From positions 120,074 to 153,448 of the forward strand of contig KN882847.1 in the NCBI GenBank assembly GCA_000934455.1: 33,375 bases of DNA, read 5' to 3'. Below are positions 10,001 through 19,218 of the stretch, piece after piece. The notes beneath the pieces are model-generated. The model saw nothing but the letters and a program-made list of their open reading frames with translations. It had not been told where the DNA came from and did no database searches. Source of the DNA: Apostichopus parvimensis (lineage: Eukaryota > Echinodermata > Holothuroidea > Aspidochirotida > Stichopodidae). The translations under genes and the position numbers were made by a program. The first letter of the stretch is position 1. Every line of letters starts with the position of its first letter.

Positions 10001-13000
10001 TGACTTAAATCAAATTTGATATTTTGTTTTGCACAACAGTTTGGGGGTTTTTTGTTCTCCACTTCTGCTGCTATCATCTTGGTTGAAAAAAAATATATAG
10101 AAAAATGATCCTTTTGGAATCTCTTTGCTTTCACATTATTTTCCCTTTCTTAAATAGAAAGAGCACTTTCTTGCCGTAGTTTTCATTTGTTATGATCTTG
10201 TCAGTGATTATGATTGACTGAAGATTTATGCCGATTCTTTAGTACCCCTTATGACTTTTTACCCTACCCCTTTAAGAGGTCAGCTATCCCCTGGTTCTAA
10301 GTTAACTACCCAAATATTTTATTACCCCTCTGTTTATACCTGTGACATATTTCTTTCTTTACTCTGCTCCACAGAAAGTAAAATATTCAGTTAACCCTAA
10401 GGTGGTAATAGCTGAAATGAAACACCAAATTCTACCTCTGAGTTTTATTTCCCTAGAATTTGTTTTGACAGTTGACATTTTTTTTTATCTAATTATACCA
10501 TAATTATGCAAAATATAATTGAATATTCATGTTGCATTCGACTACTGGTATAATGACTTTGATCTTGTTTTTTGAAATGCTACCATATGCAAGTTTATGA
10601 CACTAATACCGCTAGACAATTTCATCATTTACATGAAGATAATTATCCATTTTGTTTGTTTAATTATTTTCATTATTAATTCTAATGCTTCGTTAGTCCC
10701 CTACAAGGAAGGATGGGTAAGAAACTATTGCACAATACTAACACAATAACATGGATTGAAATATCTAACAAAAATTTGAATTAATAAAATAATCTGAGTG
10801 GTTTTAATTCCTTAACACTTTATGAATTCAATTAACATTCATCATTAATATAGCATCAGAAACAAACCCTTTAACAACTTTACCTTCACAAATGATTTAT
10901 TTGATTTTGTTTGAAGGGGAGGCAAAAGATTTAGCAAAAACTTAGGGAAAAAGTTTCAAAGTGATGGTAAATAATAAGTGAAGTCCTCTCATAAGCACTG
11001 CCCACATTCTTGACAAAAAGCCTGATTGGGTGTTAATGGGGAGAAATAATATTTCAAGAAGTAACACGTTATCCTTCCATTTATTAAGTAGTGTCAATGA
11101 TTTGATATATTGATTATTGAGAAATACCAACTTTTTGCCTTCGAAGTATTAACATACCTGTTAATATCAAGTAAACATATTTTCATCAAGTAAACATATT
11201 TTCCTCTTCAGTTGAAAGTTATAACCACTTCCAAATTTCAATGAATTCATAAGTCAGAACCAGGTGATTAAATAACAATATAATGCTGGGCTTCTTAAAC
11301 TAAGGATCACGACCCCAAAATGGGTTCCCAAGCTGTAACAGTGGATCGTGGACCGGTAGCACAATTTGATGGGTTAACTTTCTCTCCTACGGAATTAAAC
11401 AGTATACGTTCTCCATATCCTATGGTGATTTGCTTCCCAAAGTTTGATAAATATCTGTGTTCTGTTGTTGACTTCAAACTTTCAGTTATTTTGCAATCAA
11501 GTCAGTCAACGTGTAGTTTTTATTATCAATCACCAGGGAGTTATACATTGAGTGGTTTTAAGTCTTTACAAGTTTATTGGTCATGGTCATGGTCATTGGT
11601 CATAGCCAAAGGGTTTCCAAAACAAGGGTCGCCAAAGAAGACGTTTGGAGAGCAGTGATCTAAGTAATAACCAAAAACTAAGACCAAAACAGACTACAAG
11701 ATTCCTACTCTTAATGTTTTGATAATTCCAGTTTGCTCCATTACTAATTAATTTAACCATTTTTTCACCTCTCTACCAAATAACAATGGACACTCTGTTA
11801 TTCTACACATATGCGAATCAGTGTTGTAAACTATATGCAGTGCAGTGAGAGCTCTGTCCTTCCATCCTCTAAACTCACTTCAAAGTAATACCATACAATG
11901 GACTAATGTGTTATACAGTGCCACTCCCCCCCCCCCAACCCCAACCCCCACAACTTCTTTCCCCAGAACGTAGCAGACCCAAATAAGCCCTGTAGTGAGT
12001 GATACAGTACATGGCAGTTTAAAGTACTACTAGTTGATTTTTTTGTTATGTTTTATTAGGATTATTCAGTTTTTCTCCTTTGCTATTGAAAAATTAAAGC
12101 TTATATTTTAATGTATCATATCATTTATAGCCAAAAACCAAGAAAAAATAGTAGGAAAAAATTCAATTGACTTTTCTTTTGTTGCTACCTTCCTAAATAA
12201 CAACCGTTTTCCTAAACAATTTCTAAAATTACGGAACAGTATTAATTCCCCTAATGCAGCTTTCTTAAATGTTTTTACTTTTCCTTTCCACCTTTTATTT
12301 TCACAGTTTTTAGCATCTCCCCACCACCCTCCCCCCCCCCCTCACAGCTAAATATTTGTCACAAGGTAGTTTCAATTCCCCAAACCCGATATCCTTATAT
12401 ATACCTTCGTCTAATGTTGGTGGCAGAAAAGGATATTAAATATATTAATCTTCCACACAAATAAAACCCACCATCTATTTCTTAACCATTCCTATTTTCA
12501 GTCCACATTTTCTATGGGGAAGCTAGTCTTAGCTTGTTTCTTCTTTCAAAGGTAAACAGTGTCCTCTGTAAAAAATTGCATATTCCACTGTTTTCTTCTT
12601 TTTTTTTTCTTTCTTTTAATTTGCTTAATCAGTTTGAACCTTTTTCAATTTGCCACGATTTACGATAATAATTTTTAACGTTCCCTCTATTATTATTTCT
12701 ACGCATAATGTCAAACCCTTACAAAAAAGAAATATGAAGCAAATGTTCTTATCTTTATTACAATTTTTTGTTTGTTATTTTTAAAGATAATAATAAGTGT
12801 TGGCAGGTTCCTCTTTCATTTTAGTTTGTCAGTGTAACCCCTTGCTTTCAGTAACCTTTGTACAGACACTATATATATATACCTTTCAGTTTAGCACCAT
12901 ACTTTATACAAAATTACTGATTATTTGAACGAATGCAAGTATTTTCTTAATGTAAAATGATCTTTTTTTTTTTCTTTTTTTTTTTTCTTTTTTGCTTTTG

Positions 13001-14754
13001 TGAATTTTCCATTGTTAGATGCAAAACAAGTAAAGATAGATTTGGACATTTAGAATACTTCATTTTGCTCTGTAACTTATGATTAACCTAAAAAAAAGAA
13101 AGGAAAATGCATTTTACACTTTCTTTCTAATTTTTTATATGTCTTCTACAGTATTCTTTTCTTAATTGCTCAAAGTGAAAATGAAATGAAGCAACTAGTT
13201 AACATTCTATCATCTCAGCAATGATAAAGAAAAAAGATGGAGTTATTGTGGATTCAAAACTGAAGCTTGAAACACATGCTGCAATGTAAGCTGTTTGTAA
13301 TCCAAAGATAGAAACAAAAGGAATTAATATTGTACTTTGTGCCTTATAATTGCGTCCATTCTAGATAACGTTGAGGAATGATTGGTACTGAAGCAAACAC
13401 CACCTGCCATAAAATTGTATTTGAAGATAAAAATTGTCATTGCAATTTATCTTTTACTTCTTGTTTTCTTTTCTTAGGGGCTGCAGTGGGCGGGGGGGGA
13501 GGGGGGTTGAGAGAGTGAGAGGTGGAGAGGTTGTACTTGACAAACTAAAATCTCTTTTGTTCTTCAAGTTAAAAACAATCACATATACGCAATACAGCAG
13601 GCCAGGAATTTCACAGTTTTGGCCCAAAAAATTGTCAATGCATAGAAAAATATAGTTAGGGTATTAATTCAAATTATCATTTGCATTATCCTTGAACTAA
13701 TGCAAAAAGCAACATTAATTTTGCACTGTCAGAAAAATGCCAGTGCCTATATTTTTTTTCTACTGGCATACGGTGAAATCCTCAAGGCGGCATTTAACCA
13801 GTAAAGAACCTGAATTTGGAGAACTTTACTGACTGTGCTGTTAAAAATGCTTGAGTACTATTAGTGTTAAGTACTGCTAATCAAGTCAAAAACAGACAGC
13901 CATGTTCTAAGAAGTTAGAATGGACTATTTAGTATGTATCTTCTTTTTTGTTATTGTTATCTTAAATGCGAGAATACACAGATCTTAATTTGCATTTGTA
14001 GTATGTGAAATTCAACCTGGTTATAATTGCAATGATGGGTTGGAATACACAGGGTATTGGTCCAGGGGAGGAGGAGGGGGAGGAAGGAGGGAAAGTTGAT
14101 CAAAATCCTTCATTTACTGACAGTCAATTAAACCTTAAGTTTTTATCCAAGAGTACACCTGTTTGGTATTGAAGTCTGTTTGAAATTACCCCTCTGGTTA
14201 TGTTCCTGTTCTCAAGTCTGATGGTTCAATGCAGTCGATACCATCTTTATGCATGCAATCTGACGAGTTAATTATATACATTTATTGATGTTTTATGTTA
14301 CTGTGCTACGCACCAGAAATCGGAATGTTTCACTTTAAAATCAACCTTGTCGATAATTTTTACAGGCTTGTTTTCCATGAGCATTCTGCAAAGGCATTGT
14401 GACAAAAGTATTATATATGCATTACTTTTTTTGAGGGGGGTGAGTGGGTGTGATGGGGATTGTCAGAATAGTGGAAGACACTTTCTGAATGATTAAAGAT
14501 ACATTAACGATACAATTGTTTTGTAACGTCATTATTTTACGTTTTTGCCGCAGACACAATCAACCCCAAGTAAGCAAGAGAACGGTAAAGCACCCCAAAT
14601 CCAAAACGACAAAATCAGATCATCGGAAATAGTGGATCTGACGCCTGATTCAGCTGCAACCATGGAAACGAAGAAGAAAAAGGGATTTCTCTCCAAGGGC
14701 AAAGCCCTCTTCAAGAAGCTCGGTAATTCTGACACAAAACAGAAGAACAAGTGA
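833..14754 (+). CDS. RIMBP2: RIM-binding protein (RIM-BP) C-terminal half, 8 exons
   Basis: Spliced CDS: join(833-1006, 1536-1745, 2567-2750, 3634-4130, 4299-4509, 6367-6563, 6932-7069, 14554-14754), 1812 nt giving 603 residues and a TGA stop. All introns are GT-AG and the exon phases agree throughout (0/0, 0/0, 0/1, 1/0, 0/1, 1/0, 0/0, 0/end). Two SH3 domains are recognisable at about residues 322-385 (ALYDYDP ... GYVPFNMI) and 449-509 (ALFDYDP ... GLVPSNFL). Both carry the RIM-BP hallmark insertion SPN-D...EL-F--G between the first strands, plus a basic C-terminal tail. In the known family, RIM-BPs are cytoplasmic presynaptic scaffolds whose SH3 domains bind proline-rich motifs of RIM and of voltage-gated Ca channels. 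Vertebrate members have SH3-I, three FN3 repeats, SH3-II and SH3-III, so this is the C-terminal half and the rest lies upstream. Assignment to the family is firm; the symbol follows the usual RIMBP2 name for the single invertebrate gene. Confidence 0.93.
1007..1535 (+). other. RIM-BP intron 1, no other feature
   Basis: A GT-AG intron of 529 bp. It is AT-rich in its first half and ordinary thereafter. I see no repeats or conserved elements. Confidence 0.7.
1536..1745 (+). CDS. RIMBP2: RIM-BP exon b: acidic/basic linker (SDIIEEREEE)
   Basis: A 210-bp exon of 70 codons, phase 0/0, with acceptor CTCGACAG and donor ACAA|GTAAGA. It encodes a Ser/Asp-rich segment, the acidic run ELSDIIEEREEEVSE, and then a Ser run followed by six Arg (SSSSRRRRRR) and ADDEDKRRMDDILQ. 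An ELSDI-EE acidic motif is a recurring feature of the RIM-BP linker between the FN3 repeats and SH3-II. The Arg run is NLS-like in composition but is more probably a charged interaction patch. The donor of this exon has been copied downstream by a tandem duplication of the intron (see 1744-2480). Confidence 0.85.
1744..2480 (+). repeat. Tandem duplication spanning the intron 2 donor
   Basis: The word CTGTGAGCGTAGGAATGG begins at 1765, 1881 and 2189 and heads three copies of one intronic segment. The first copy is partial: the period is 116 bp and it lacks the second half. Copies two and three are about 308 bp apart and align along their whole length through CCGGTTTTGCTGGAC, GTAAAACAAGGGTTCTCATG and TTTACTGAAGTGTTTTC. 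Copies 1 and 3 both begin with CAAGTAAGAGACGGGATCCA, so the genuine splice donor at 1746 is duplicated at 2170. The copies differ by scattered substitutions, so the event is not very recent. Confidence 0.9.
2170..2178 (+). promoter_or_regulatory. Duplicated pseudo-donor GTAAGAGAC in intron 2
   Basis: The 18 bases from CAAGTAAGAGACGGGATC are identical to those at the genuine exon b donor (1746), including the last three exon bases CAA. If it were used, 424 intronic bases with stop codons would be added, so selective use of the upstream site is expected. Confidence 0.7.
2567..2750 (+). CDS. RIMBP2: RIM-BP exon c: linker
   Basis: A 184-bp exon, 61 codons plus one base (phase 0/1), with acceptor CGCTTGCAG and donor CATATAG|GTCAGA, a weaker donor than its neighbours. 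The peptide begins HAKPSEFDTDPELESLTKP and ends MKARRTVPHIG before the split codon. It is hydrophilic with no recognisable domain. The split codon (G|AA, Glu) is completed by the exon at 3634. Because its phases are 0/1, skipping this exon alone would shift the frame, but skipping it together with the next exon (1/0) would not. Confidence 0.8.
2751..3633 (+). other. RIM-BP intron 3 (contains a SINE)
   Basis: An intron of 883 bp. Apart from the tRNA-derived SINE at 3046-3287 described separately, I see only ordinary AT-rich sequence and a T-rich tract before the acceptor. Confidence 0.7.
3046..3287 (-). mobile_element. tRNA-derived SINE, full-length copy
   Basis: On the minus strand a 66-nt tRNA-like head (3286 down to 3221) reads GGAGTGTTAGCTCAGTGG and so on, ending GAGTTCGAGTCGCTCC. 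It has an A-box-like TAGCTCAGTGG and a B-box-like GAGTTCGAGTC. The ends can pair over 6 bp (GGAGTG with CGCTCC, one G-T wobble), as in a tRNA acceptor stem. The body follows, and the element ends in a (CATA)n tail at 3045-3060. This head-body-simple-repeat-tail plan is that of a Pol III-transcribed SINE. A second copy of the body and tail lies at 8160-8333. Confidence 0.8.
3634..4130 (+). CDS. RIMBP2: RIM-BP exon d: Ser/Arg/Pro linker and first half of SH3-II
   Basis: A 497-bp exon (phase 1/0), the largest in the window. It has a strong acceptor (TTTTTTTACAG) and donor TTAAGG|GTGAGT. The first ~125 residues are low complexity: Thr/Ser/Pro/His, then PPPQQQPPE, an Asn/Ser segment, and a GSR/SSR repeat (LSRGSRGSRSSRGSRSSR). 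An acidic DDEFSASEPEEINDES stretch then leads into VRYFVALYDYDP, the start of SH3-II. The exon stops inside the SH3 domain after EGDVLR. The Arg/Ser repeat could be a phosphorylation-regulated or cation-pi interaction region (inference). The PPPQQQPP run may be an SH3 or profilin ligand (inference). Confidence 0.9.
4299..4509 (+). CDS. RIMBP2: RIM-BP exon e: second half of SH3-II and linker
   Basis: A 211-bp exon (phase 0/1). The acceptor is CTCCTCGATAG and the donor is CCCAG|GTAAGC. It begins VYGDKDDDGFFLGEMNG, completing SH3-II with the typical GYVPFNMIEEL C-terminal strand. The linker that follows is LESTDQNPLSPVKRLSV and so on, ending GGYSDSLNTTMSSP. The final 43 bases, from AGGAGGCTACAGCG to the donor, form copy 1 of the 18-copy tandem array that fills the next 1.2 kb of intron. 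The exon end is thus the founder, or one member, of a minisatellite. Read-through past the proper donor meets an in-frame TAG after seven codons, at 4530-4532. Confidence 0.92.
4467..5684 (+). repeat. 18-copy minisatellite reiterating an exon end and its splice donor
   Basis: Eighteen head-to-tail units of about 55-75 bp (mean ~68). The typical unit has three parts: GGCTACAGTGATAGCCTG, then AATACCACCATGAGTAGCCCAG|GTAAGC (given here split at the donor), then a tail TAAAAGTCAAGTGCTAGGGC. Copy 1 is the true 3' end of exon e plus its donor. Fourteen copies keep CAG|GTAAGC, three have GTTAGC (copies 3, 10, 15), and one (copy 16) has GAAAGC and no GT. Copies 5 and 12 are both short and nearly identical (CTGATCCATCATGTGTAGCC). 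Copies 8 and 14 share the short GTAAGCTTAAGGGCTAAG form, and the 4-5 and 11-12 pairs match, which shows a higher-order block duplication. The array ends abruptly at AGAG|AATTCACATG. Confidence 0.95.
5685..6366 (+). other. Rest of RIM-BP intron 5
   Basis: AT-rich intron. The stretch at 6108-6140 (TCTCACTTGGTAGAGCATTG) looks like a tRNA A-box region but has no matching B box. An eight-G run lies near 6212. Nothing else is recognised. Confidence 0.6.
6367..6563 (+). CDS. RIMBP2: RIM-BP exon f: most of SH3-III
   Basis: A 197-bp exon (phase 1/0) with acceptor TTATCCAG and donor TTCATT|GTGAGT. After the split Gly it reads HMYDSPANGSQLIIPRDAIK and then the SH3-III start, MRALFDYDPRELSPNPD. It continues to GEMDDDGFFI, where the intron interrupts the domain one strand later than in SH3-II. 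The SPNPD insertion and LPFRQGETLYVYGE match the RIM-BP type SH3. The interruption sites differ: SH3-II is split before VYGDKDDDGFF and SH3-III after DDDGFFI. The two domains therefore do not share an intron position here. Confidence 0.93.
6564..6931 (+). other. RIM-BP intron 6, no other feature
   Basis: A GT-AG intron of 368 bp with a well-formed pyrimidine tract before the acceptor. No repeats or exon-like segments are seen. Confidence 0.7.
6932..7069 (+). CDS. RIMBP2: RIM-BP exon g: end of SH3-III and Ser/Pro linker
   Basis: A 138-bp exon of 46 codons (phase 0/0). A long pyrimidine tract precedes the acceptor TTGCATAG, and the donor is AACAAG|GTAAGG. It encodes GELNGERGLVPSNFLEEI, closing SH3-III, followed by SDRDSVTTPSSYSPSPAKGP and a short polar end. 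If intron 7 were retained, translation would stop two codons after the exon (Val-Arg-stop). That would give a form lacking the basic C-terminal tail. Confidence 0.92.
8160..8333 (-). mobile_element. tRNA-derived SINE, 5'-truncated copy
   Basis: Same family as 3046-3287. Shared words include CTCCTGCAAGCAGGAA, CATTGGCTTATCAAAGCC, AAGCTGACCGAAGTCAGTC and TGTAACTGGACGACA. It has the same (TATG)n end at 8160-8178 on the plus strand. It lacks the tRNA-like head, as expected for a 5'-truncated retroposed copy. It lies in RIM-BP intron 7. Confidence 0.8.
11284..11656. mobile_element. Decayed hAT-like non-autonomous transposon
   Basis: The left end reads CTGGGCTTCTTAAACTAAGG and then ATCACGACCCC. The right end, read on the minus strand, is CACTGCTCTCCAAACGTC, then TTCTTTGGCGACCC. 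Both termini share the CTTCT-AAAC ... CGACCC layout typical of hAT-type ends beginning CAGTG-TTCTCAAAC. The length of ~370 bp matches a non-autonomous element. The flanking octamers are only partly alike, so the target duplication is eroded or I have the left edge slightly wrong. An apparent 112-codon frame inside it is fortuitous. Confidence 0.5.
13477..13507 (+). other. G-quadruplex-prone tract
   Basis: GGGG, GGG, then a nine-G and a six-G run separated by short loops (CTGCAGT, C, A) on the plus strand, inside RIM-BP intron 7. It satisfies the usual four-G-run pattern. Formation is not shown by sequence alone. Confidence 0.5.
14065..14091 (+). other. G-rich purine tract
   Basis: A purine run made of GGGG, several GG/GGG and GGGGG blocks joined by A. 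It could form a quadruplex or an H-DNA structure on the plus strand. Confidence 0.4.
14554..14754 (+). CDS. RIMBP2: RIM-BP exon h: C-terminal tail and stop
   Basis: Terminal coding exon of 66 codons plus TGA (14752-14754), with acceptor TTTTTGCCGCAG and phase 0. The peptide is polar (TQSTPSKQENGK...) and then becomes strongly basic: KKKKGFLSKGKALFKKLG, ending KQKNK. A KKG-LSKGK-L-KKLG tail is characteristic of RIM-BP C-termini as I remember the family, which supports joining this exon to the SH3 exons across a 7.5-kb intron. The basic amphipathic character suggests membrane or acidic-partner binding (inference). Confidence 0.88.
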   Translation, partial: TQSTPSKQENGKAPQIQNDKIRSSEIVDLTPDSAATMETKKKKGFLSKGKALFKKLGNSDTKQKNK

Positions 14755-15199
14755 GATGTGGCGGAGGAAGACCTGAAGGGGTCGGAGGTCAAAGAATGTC
14801 TCTCGAGATGGAGATTAAACAGATATCAAAAGTGAAATATCGTTTGTCTTCGGAAGGAGAGATAGGAGGTCACATCGTCATTAGCGTTACCAAGCATGAA
14901 TGGTCCATTAACCGATTAATGGAAGAAGATTTTTGTGTACTTTTGTTGAATACTTTTCGATGCTCTTTTATACTTAAATTGCAAGACAATGTAGGTGATT
15001 AGCTTGATTCATTATAAAGGTATTTTTCAACTCAAGAGTAAAGGTCAAAAGCTTTGCACTTGATTTTGGCATGCAATCAATACTTGACATTGGAAAGTGT
15101 CCTGGAGACGTATATTGATGATCGAATCCAATTCATTAAATATGCACTCATTAACATAAGGCCAAATTTTCTTCTTTTTTTTTTTTTCTTTTTTTTTTT

Positions 15200-15222
15200 C
15201 TGGTTGTCTCTAGGACAACCAG
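15200..15222 (+). repeat. Perfect 9-bp hairpin in the 3' UTR
   Basis: CTGGTTGTC and GACAACCAG flank a 5-base loop (TCTAG), immediately after a T-rich tract. Its position inside the likely 3' UTR would put a stable stem-loop in the mRNA. It could equally be the remnant of an inverted-repeat insertion. Confidence 0.6.
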
Positions 15223-15685
15223 GGTCATACATTTGTTACCTGAACAGTAAAATTTGGTTGTCCAAATAATGTAGAAAAATAACAAAGAATGGCCAATATG
15301 TACTCTGTAGGAGAGATGTGTGTATAGGTTGAAACACCAGCTTTGAGCCAGTAAAACTCCCCTGTGTTAGGATCATAGGCCTAGCTACCTCAAGTTTGGT
15401 TTCAGTATATCCAATGTGATGGAGGATGATACCAATGCCATCATTTTTTGAATTTTCCAATTTAACATTGAATGCTGAAAATGGCATTGTCATTTTAAGA
15501 AGTTGAAGATAGACACATTCTCTATTTCACTGTTACAGTTAAAAAAATGCTTCTTCACAGAGTTGCATTCAGATCATTGCATATGAAATTTGAGTGAAGT
15601 AGTTGAAATGGTGAAATATTGTCTTGGAAATTGTAACTGGGGTTATTTTGGTTATTAGGTTATTAGATTGTGTATTCCTACCAGA

Positions 15686-15691
15686 AATAAA
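15686..15691 (+). promoter_or_regulatory. Candidate polyadenylation signal AATAAA
   Basis: First canonical AATAAA downstream of the RIM-BP stop codon (about 930 nt after it). In this AT-rich DNA the hexamer also occurs by chance, so this is a candidate only. Confidence 0.35.
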
Positions 15692-17960
15692 TGAGTCCCA
15701 TAACAAATTAAGTTCAATGACAGTTTGATCCTGACCTTAATAATTCAAGGGAGTTAGCAAGTGAAAGGACAACATTTGGGAAAGTCATTAAATGGTGATG
15801 ATTGATTTATTAAGTTCAGGATGTATATAAAGTAAATTTATATAATTGCTGCTTCAAAGGTTTCTTGACAGGAGTTGGCTTAAGTTAAAGAAATTAATTC
15901 TATGAGGCACTGATCAGGAATTCTTGCAACTGAGCCTCCTTCATTATTAAAGACATATCTCAGAAAATTGTTTTCATGAGAGAAATTTATTAAATGAGGG
16001 ATTTCTGAGAAATTCAAATAAATGAAGAGATTGACAACAATACAAATCCAATATGATGTTGGACAGTATGCATTATTTAAAAATAAACAATCTTGCCAAT
16101 ATCGATGAACTGACACCTTCTGTTTCCTCCTATGATATCCCTTCTTCTCCATGTAGCATCTTGATTATGTTTGGGCCGAAAATTGAGTAGGAGTCAGGAA
16201 TAATTACCAAAATACTTGTTTTGTTTTTTCTCGTTTAATGCAGTTTACCGCCTGGAAACCTAAAACATGGGTCCACTGTAACGGTTAATTGTATGAAAAA
16301 GGCACAAAAACTCACAATACATTCCATTTTGTATTATGTGTTATTTGATGAAAACCTAGTGTAATTTTTTCAAGTAGCTTTTTCTTTTCAATTTTTTCTT
16401 TATACCGCAATCTCTCACTACAATTTTTTTTTCTTTTTCTTTAAACAAATCTAATAATCAGTGCACACACATCTTTTATAAACTATGATTTTCTGGTATC
16501 ATTGCATCATGGTACACTTAGCTTTAAACACTTGGTATTTAAACATGTATTCGTCATGCGGCGAGGTATATTGCACCATAAAGCATTAACGCATTTAATA
16601 TAAAGGTGCTTCATGCAAAAAGTAAAAAAAGAATTCTGGTAATAGTGTCAAACTACTGTTTTTTGCCACGGTTGTGTCCTGTACCCCCCCCCCACCCCAC
16701 CCCCCTCACCTCTAAACGTTTTCATACTTTTGTACTTTTGTTGTATGTTTCTACATACCAAGAACATTACACAGTGTTGTCATTAACACATTTTCAGTTT
16801 GGCTAGTTCAACTTGAGGTGTGGCACAACCGATCTCATCGAAGCCTATATGCTTTTATCTTTTTCTCACGTATACTATTATAGTGCTCAGTTCAAAAACT
16901 TCTAAATTGGCTCAAATAGACTTTGACCCTCTTTGGAAGACTTGATAATTTATTGCTGTTTACTCTTTTCTTACCTTTGTCATATTTTTAAAAGGGATCT
17001 TAGTTACTTAGTACCATGCTTGATGATGACATACCAATGACGGTAGCAATCTTTGGTACTATTGATTCTATTAATAGTCCTACTGGGGCAAGAAATATCA
17101 GAAGGCTCTGTGGTATTGACTTCAACGGAAAAAAAGTTTCCCAGAGGAAAGTTTTAAATCGAATATGAAGTTTTTTACATCATTGTAAGTGAGTGGCTTA
17201 TATTCTTAGTCTGCGACACAAGAGTTAAAAGTTTGTCTCCCTCTCTCCTTCTCTGTCTCTCTCTGGTTGTCATCATCCTTTGTAATTGTTTGGTCTTTCC
17301 ACTTTGCGTTTCTTCATATCGCTACACTTTTCTTCTTTTTTTTCTCTTTTTTCCTTCTTTGAGCTCTTCTTCTGTCCTCTTTCCTGTAGAAACTTATGAG
17401 ATGAGTTTTTTTTGCTCCATCCTGTTTCCACTTAACTGTAATTTTAAAGGCTGAAAATTAGTGTGCTTATTTCAAATGTTTAGTAATATAAACAGTGACT
17501 ATTAAAGAAAGAGACCTTCAGGGATAGGAACAGGATGGCTGTTACAGCTGTATCTTGGCTGGAAATTTTTGTAAAAACATAACTCATAGTTGATGGTAAG
17601 AGAAGGTTAACCCACTGTGCACCAACTTCTCTGCAGTGGTCAAGAAGTTATCCATAAACGATCAAAGGATAGTCACAAGTGAAACAGAAAACATCGCATG
17701 AAAAATTTTTGGGACACGTTTTTTTCACGATTAAACAGATGGATCAAACAAGTCACACTTTAGGGGCAACTATTAAGTGATTGTAACCACATAAATCTCT
17801 TTTAAGTTTATTCAGACACAGTCCGATCTGTTCAAAAGGTTTCCAAGATTGATCAGTGGTTACTCGGTGACAAATATAGCTTTGAAGATAAATATGACAG
17901 GCAATGTATGGAATTTGTCAATGATCAATGCCAACTAAGAATTATACAATACTGTTTTTT

Positions 17961-17999
17961 GGGAGGGGGGGTTGATGGGGTGGGAGGAGGGAAGGGGGT
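17961..17999 (+). other. G-quadruplex-prone tract
   Basis: Runs GGG, GGGGGGG, GGGG, GGG, GGG and GGGGG occur within 39 bases, enough for a four-tetrad-run motif on the plus strand. Confidence 0.5.
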
Positions 18000-19191
18000 A
18001 TAATACAGGGATACGATATGACATCACTTTTTGCAGCTGCTAAGTATGAATTAGTCACCTGTCATTTCTTTGTTTATATTCCTGTTAAATTGTTTTAAGT
18101 AAAATAAAATATAGTGTAAAGAAATTGAATTTTCAAACATGGGGAGTACTCAAAACTGGGCATTTTGATGTGTTAAATTGTTACAATGAGGCACATGTTG
18201 TACTGTCAGTGTATCATGTTAAAGGTATTTGACCAGATGATTGGATGAGATTAAATTGAAATTATGGCATATGTTTACTTAAACTTAAAGAGATAACTAC
18301 ATATTTTAAAGTAAAATTCATTAAAGATGTAAATGTTTATATAAATATGTGTAGAATACTTTATTTCTTTTATTTATATTTTCCCATTTTTTTTTTTTTT
18401 TTTTAATATTTAGCTTTTTTTTTTTTTTTCTTCATGACATCAGTCGGAGTACAGTTTATGTAATCCATATCAGGATTAGACACTGCTCTAGAGTGTGTCA
18501 CAGTTCCCATGGCTGATCAAGCAGTACATGCAAACAACAGAAGTACACATCACATTTGCACATATCATCCTCTTGCATGCTCATCAGTTTCATACATTTG
18601 GTGACTGATTTCTGATTAAACTTTGTATCCATATTTAAAATATCAAGGATATCAGCAATATTATTATTTACTTTCCCATTTCATGACTATGTCCCACCTA
18701 CACTATTGACCTAGCTGATGTGCACTAGATGGAATGTTTATTCGGCTTATTGAGGGTGACCATTTCAGAGGCTGAGGAAGTAGCTAACTGTCAATTAATG
18801 CCATTGGTCTGGTTTGATTATTATGTATTAAACAAACAAATAAATTTTCCTTCTAAAAGTCTTTTATCCTGTTAAGATCAAACTCTCAGTCTTTTCAAAC
18901 TGTGTTTATTTACATTCACCTGTTGTCTTGTGTTTTTTTTCCTGATACAAAGACGGGCATTCTCCAAATATTCCCAATGTTAACCTTAAACAGGCCAGCA
19001 TACTACTTTATGGACATTATTTAGCATAGAGTTTCAAAGCTTACCCTAATTGTAAGACTGAACTGAACTCATTTTTACACTGAGGTCTTGAATGGTCATT
19101 ATTTACTCAGTCGTTTTCTTTGGTTCATACTTACAATCATGTAGTTTCTTAGTGCTGTTCATTTTCTATGACATTTTTCATTTCCTTTTAA

Positions 19192-19218
19192 GGGGGAGAA
19201 GGGGGGAGGGGAGGGGGT
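19192..19218 (+). other. Strong G-quadruplex motif
   Basis: Runs of 5, 6, 4 and 5 G are separated by loops AGAA, A and A. With short loops and long runs this is the best quadruplex candidate in the window. Confidence 0.6.

Larger units (their letters stand above)
7070..14553 (+). other. RIM-BP intron 7 (7.5 kb)
   Basis: Very AT-rich intron separating SH3-III from the C-terminal exon. Besides the truncated SINE (8160-8333) and a hAT-like remnant (11284-11656), it contains several homopolymer tracts: a G run at ~7590, C runs at ~11926 and ~12331, T runs at ~12600 and ~12960. It also has G-rich tracts at 13477-13507 and 14065-14091, a (TA)n at ~12868, and a 19-bp direct repeat (ATCAAGTAAACATATTTTC) in two adjacent copies near 11166. 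I found no additional exon that keeps frame. Confidence 0.6.
14755..15715 (+). other. RIMBP2: Probable RIM-BP 3' UTR
   Basis: Non-coding sequence after the stop codon. ATTAAA variants occur at about 14813 and 15134. The first canonical AATAAA after the stop is at 15686-15691, so a 3' UTR of about 0.95 kb is the simplest reading. The region contains a T-rich tract at 15173-15199 and a perfect 9-bp hairpin at 15200-15222. The exact 3' end cannot be read from sequence, and further AATAAA sites occur near 16017 and 18104. Confidence 0.5.

Noticed and set aside
11320-11658. 112-codon frame
   Set aside because: It is contained within a hAT-like remnant, begins and ends near its termini, and shows no transposase motifs.
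12502-12551. 50-bp exon-like segment with acceptor TATTTTCAG and donor AAAG|GTAAAC in intron 7
   Set aside because: Its length is not a multiple of three, so it would break the frame into the C-terminal exon. The peptide has no RIM-BP character.
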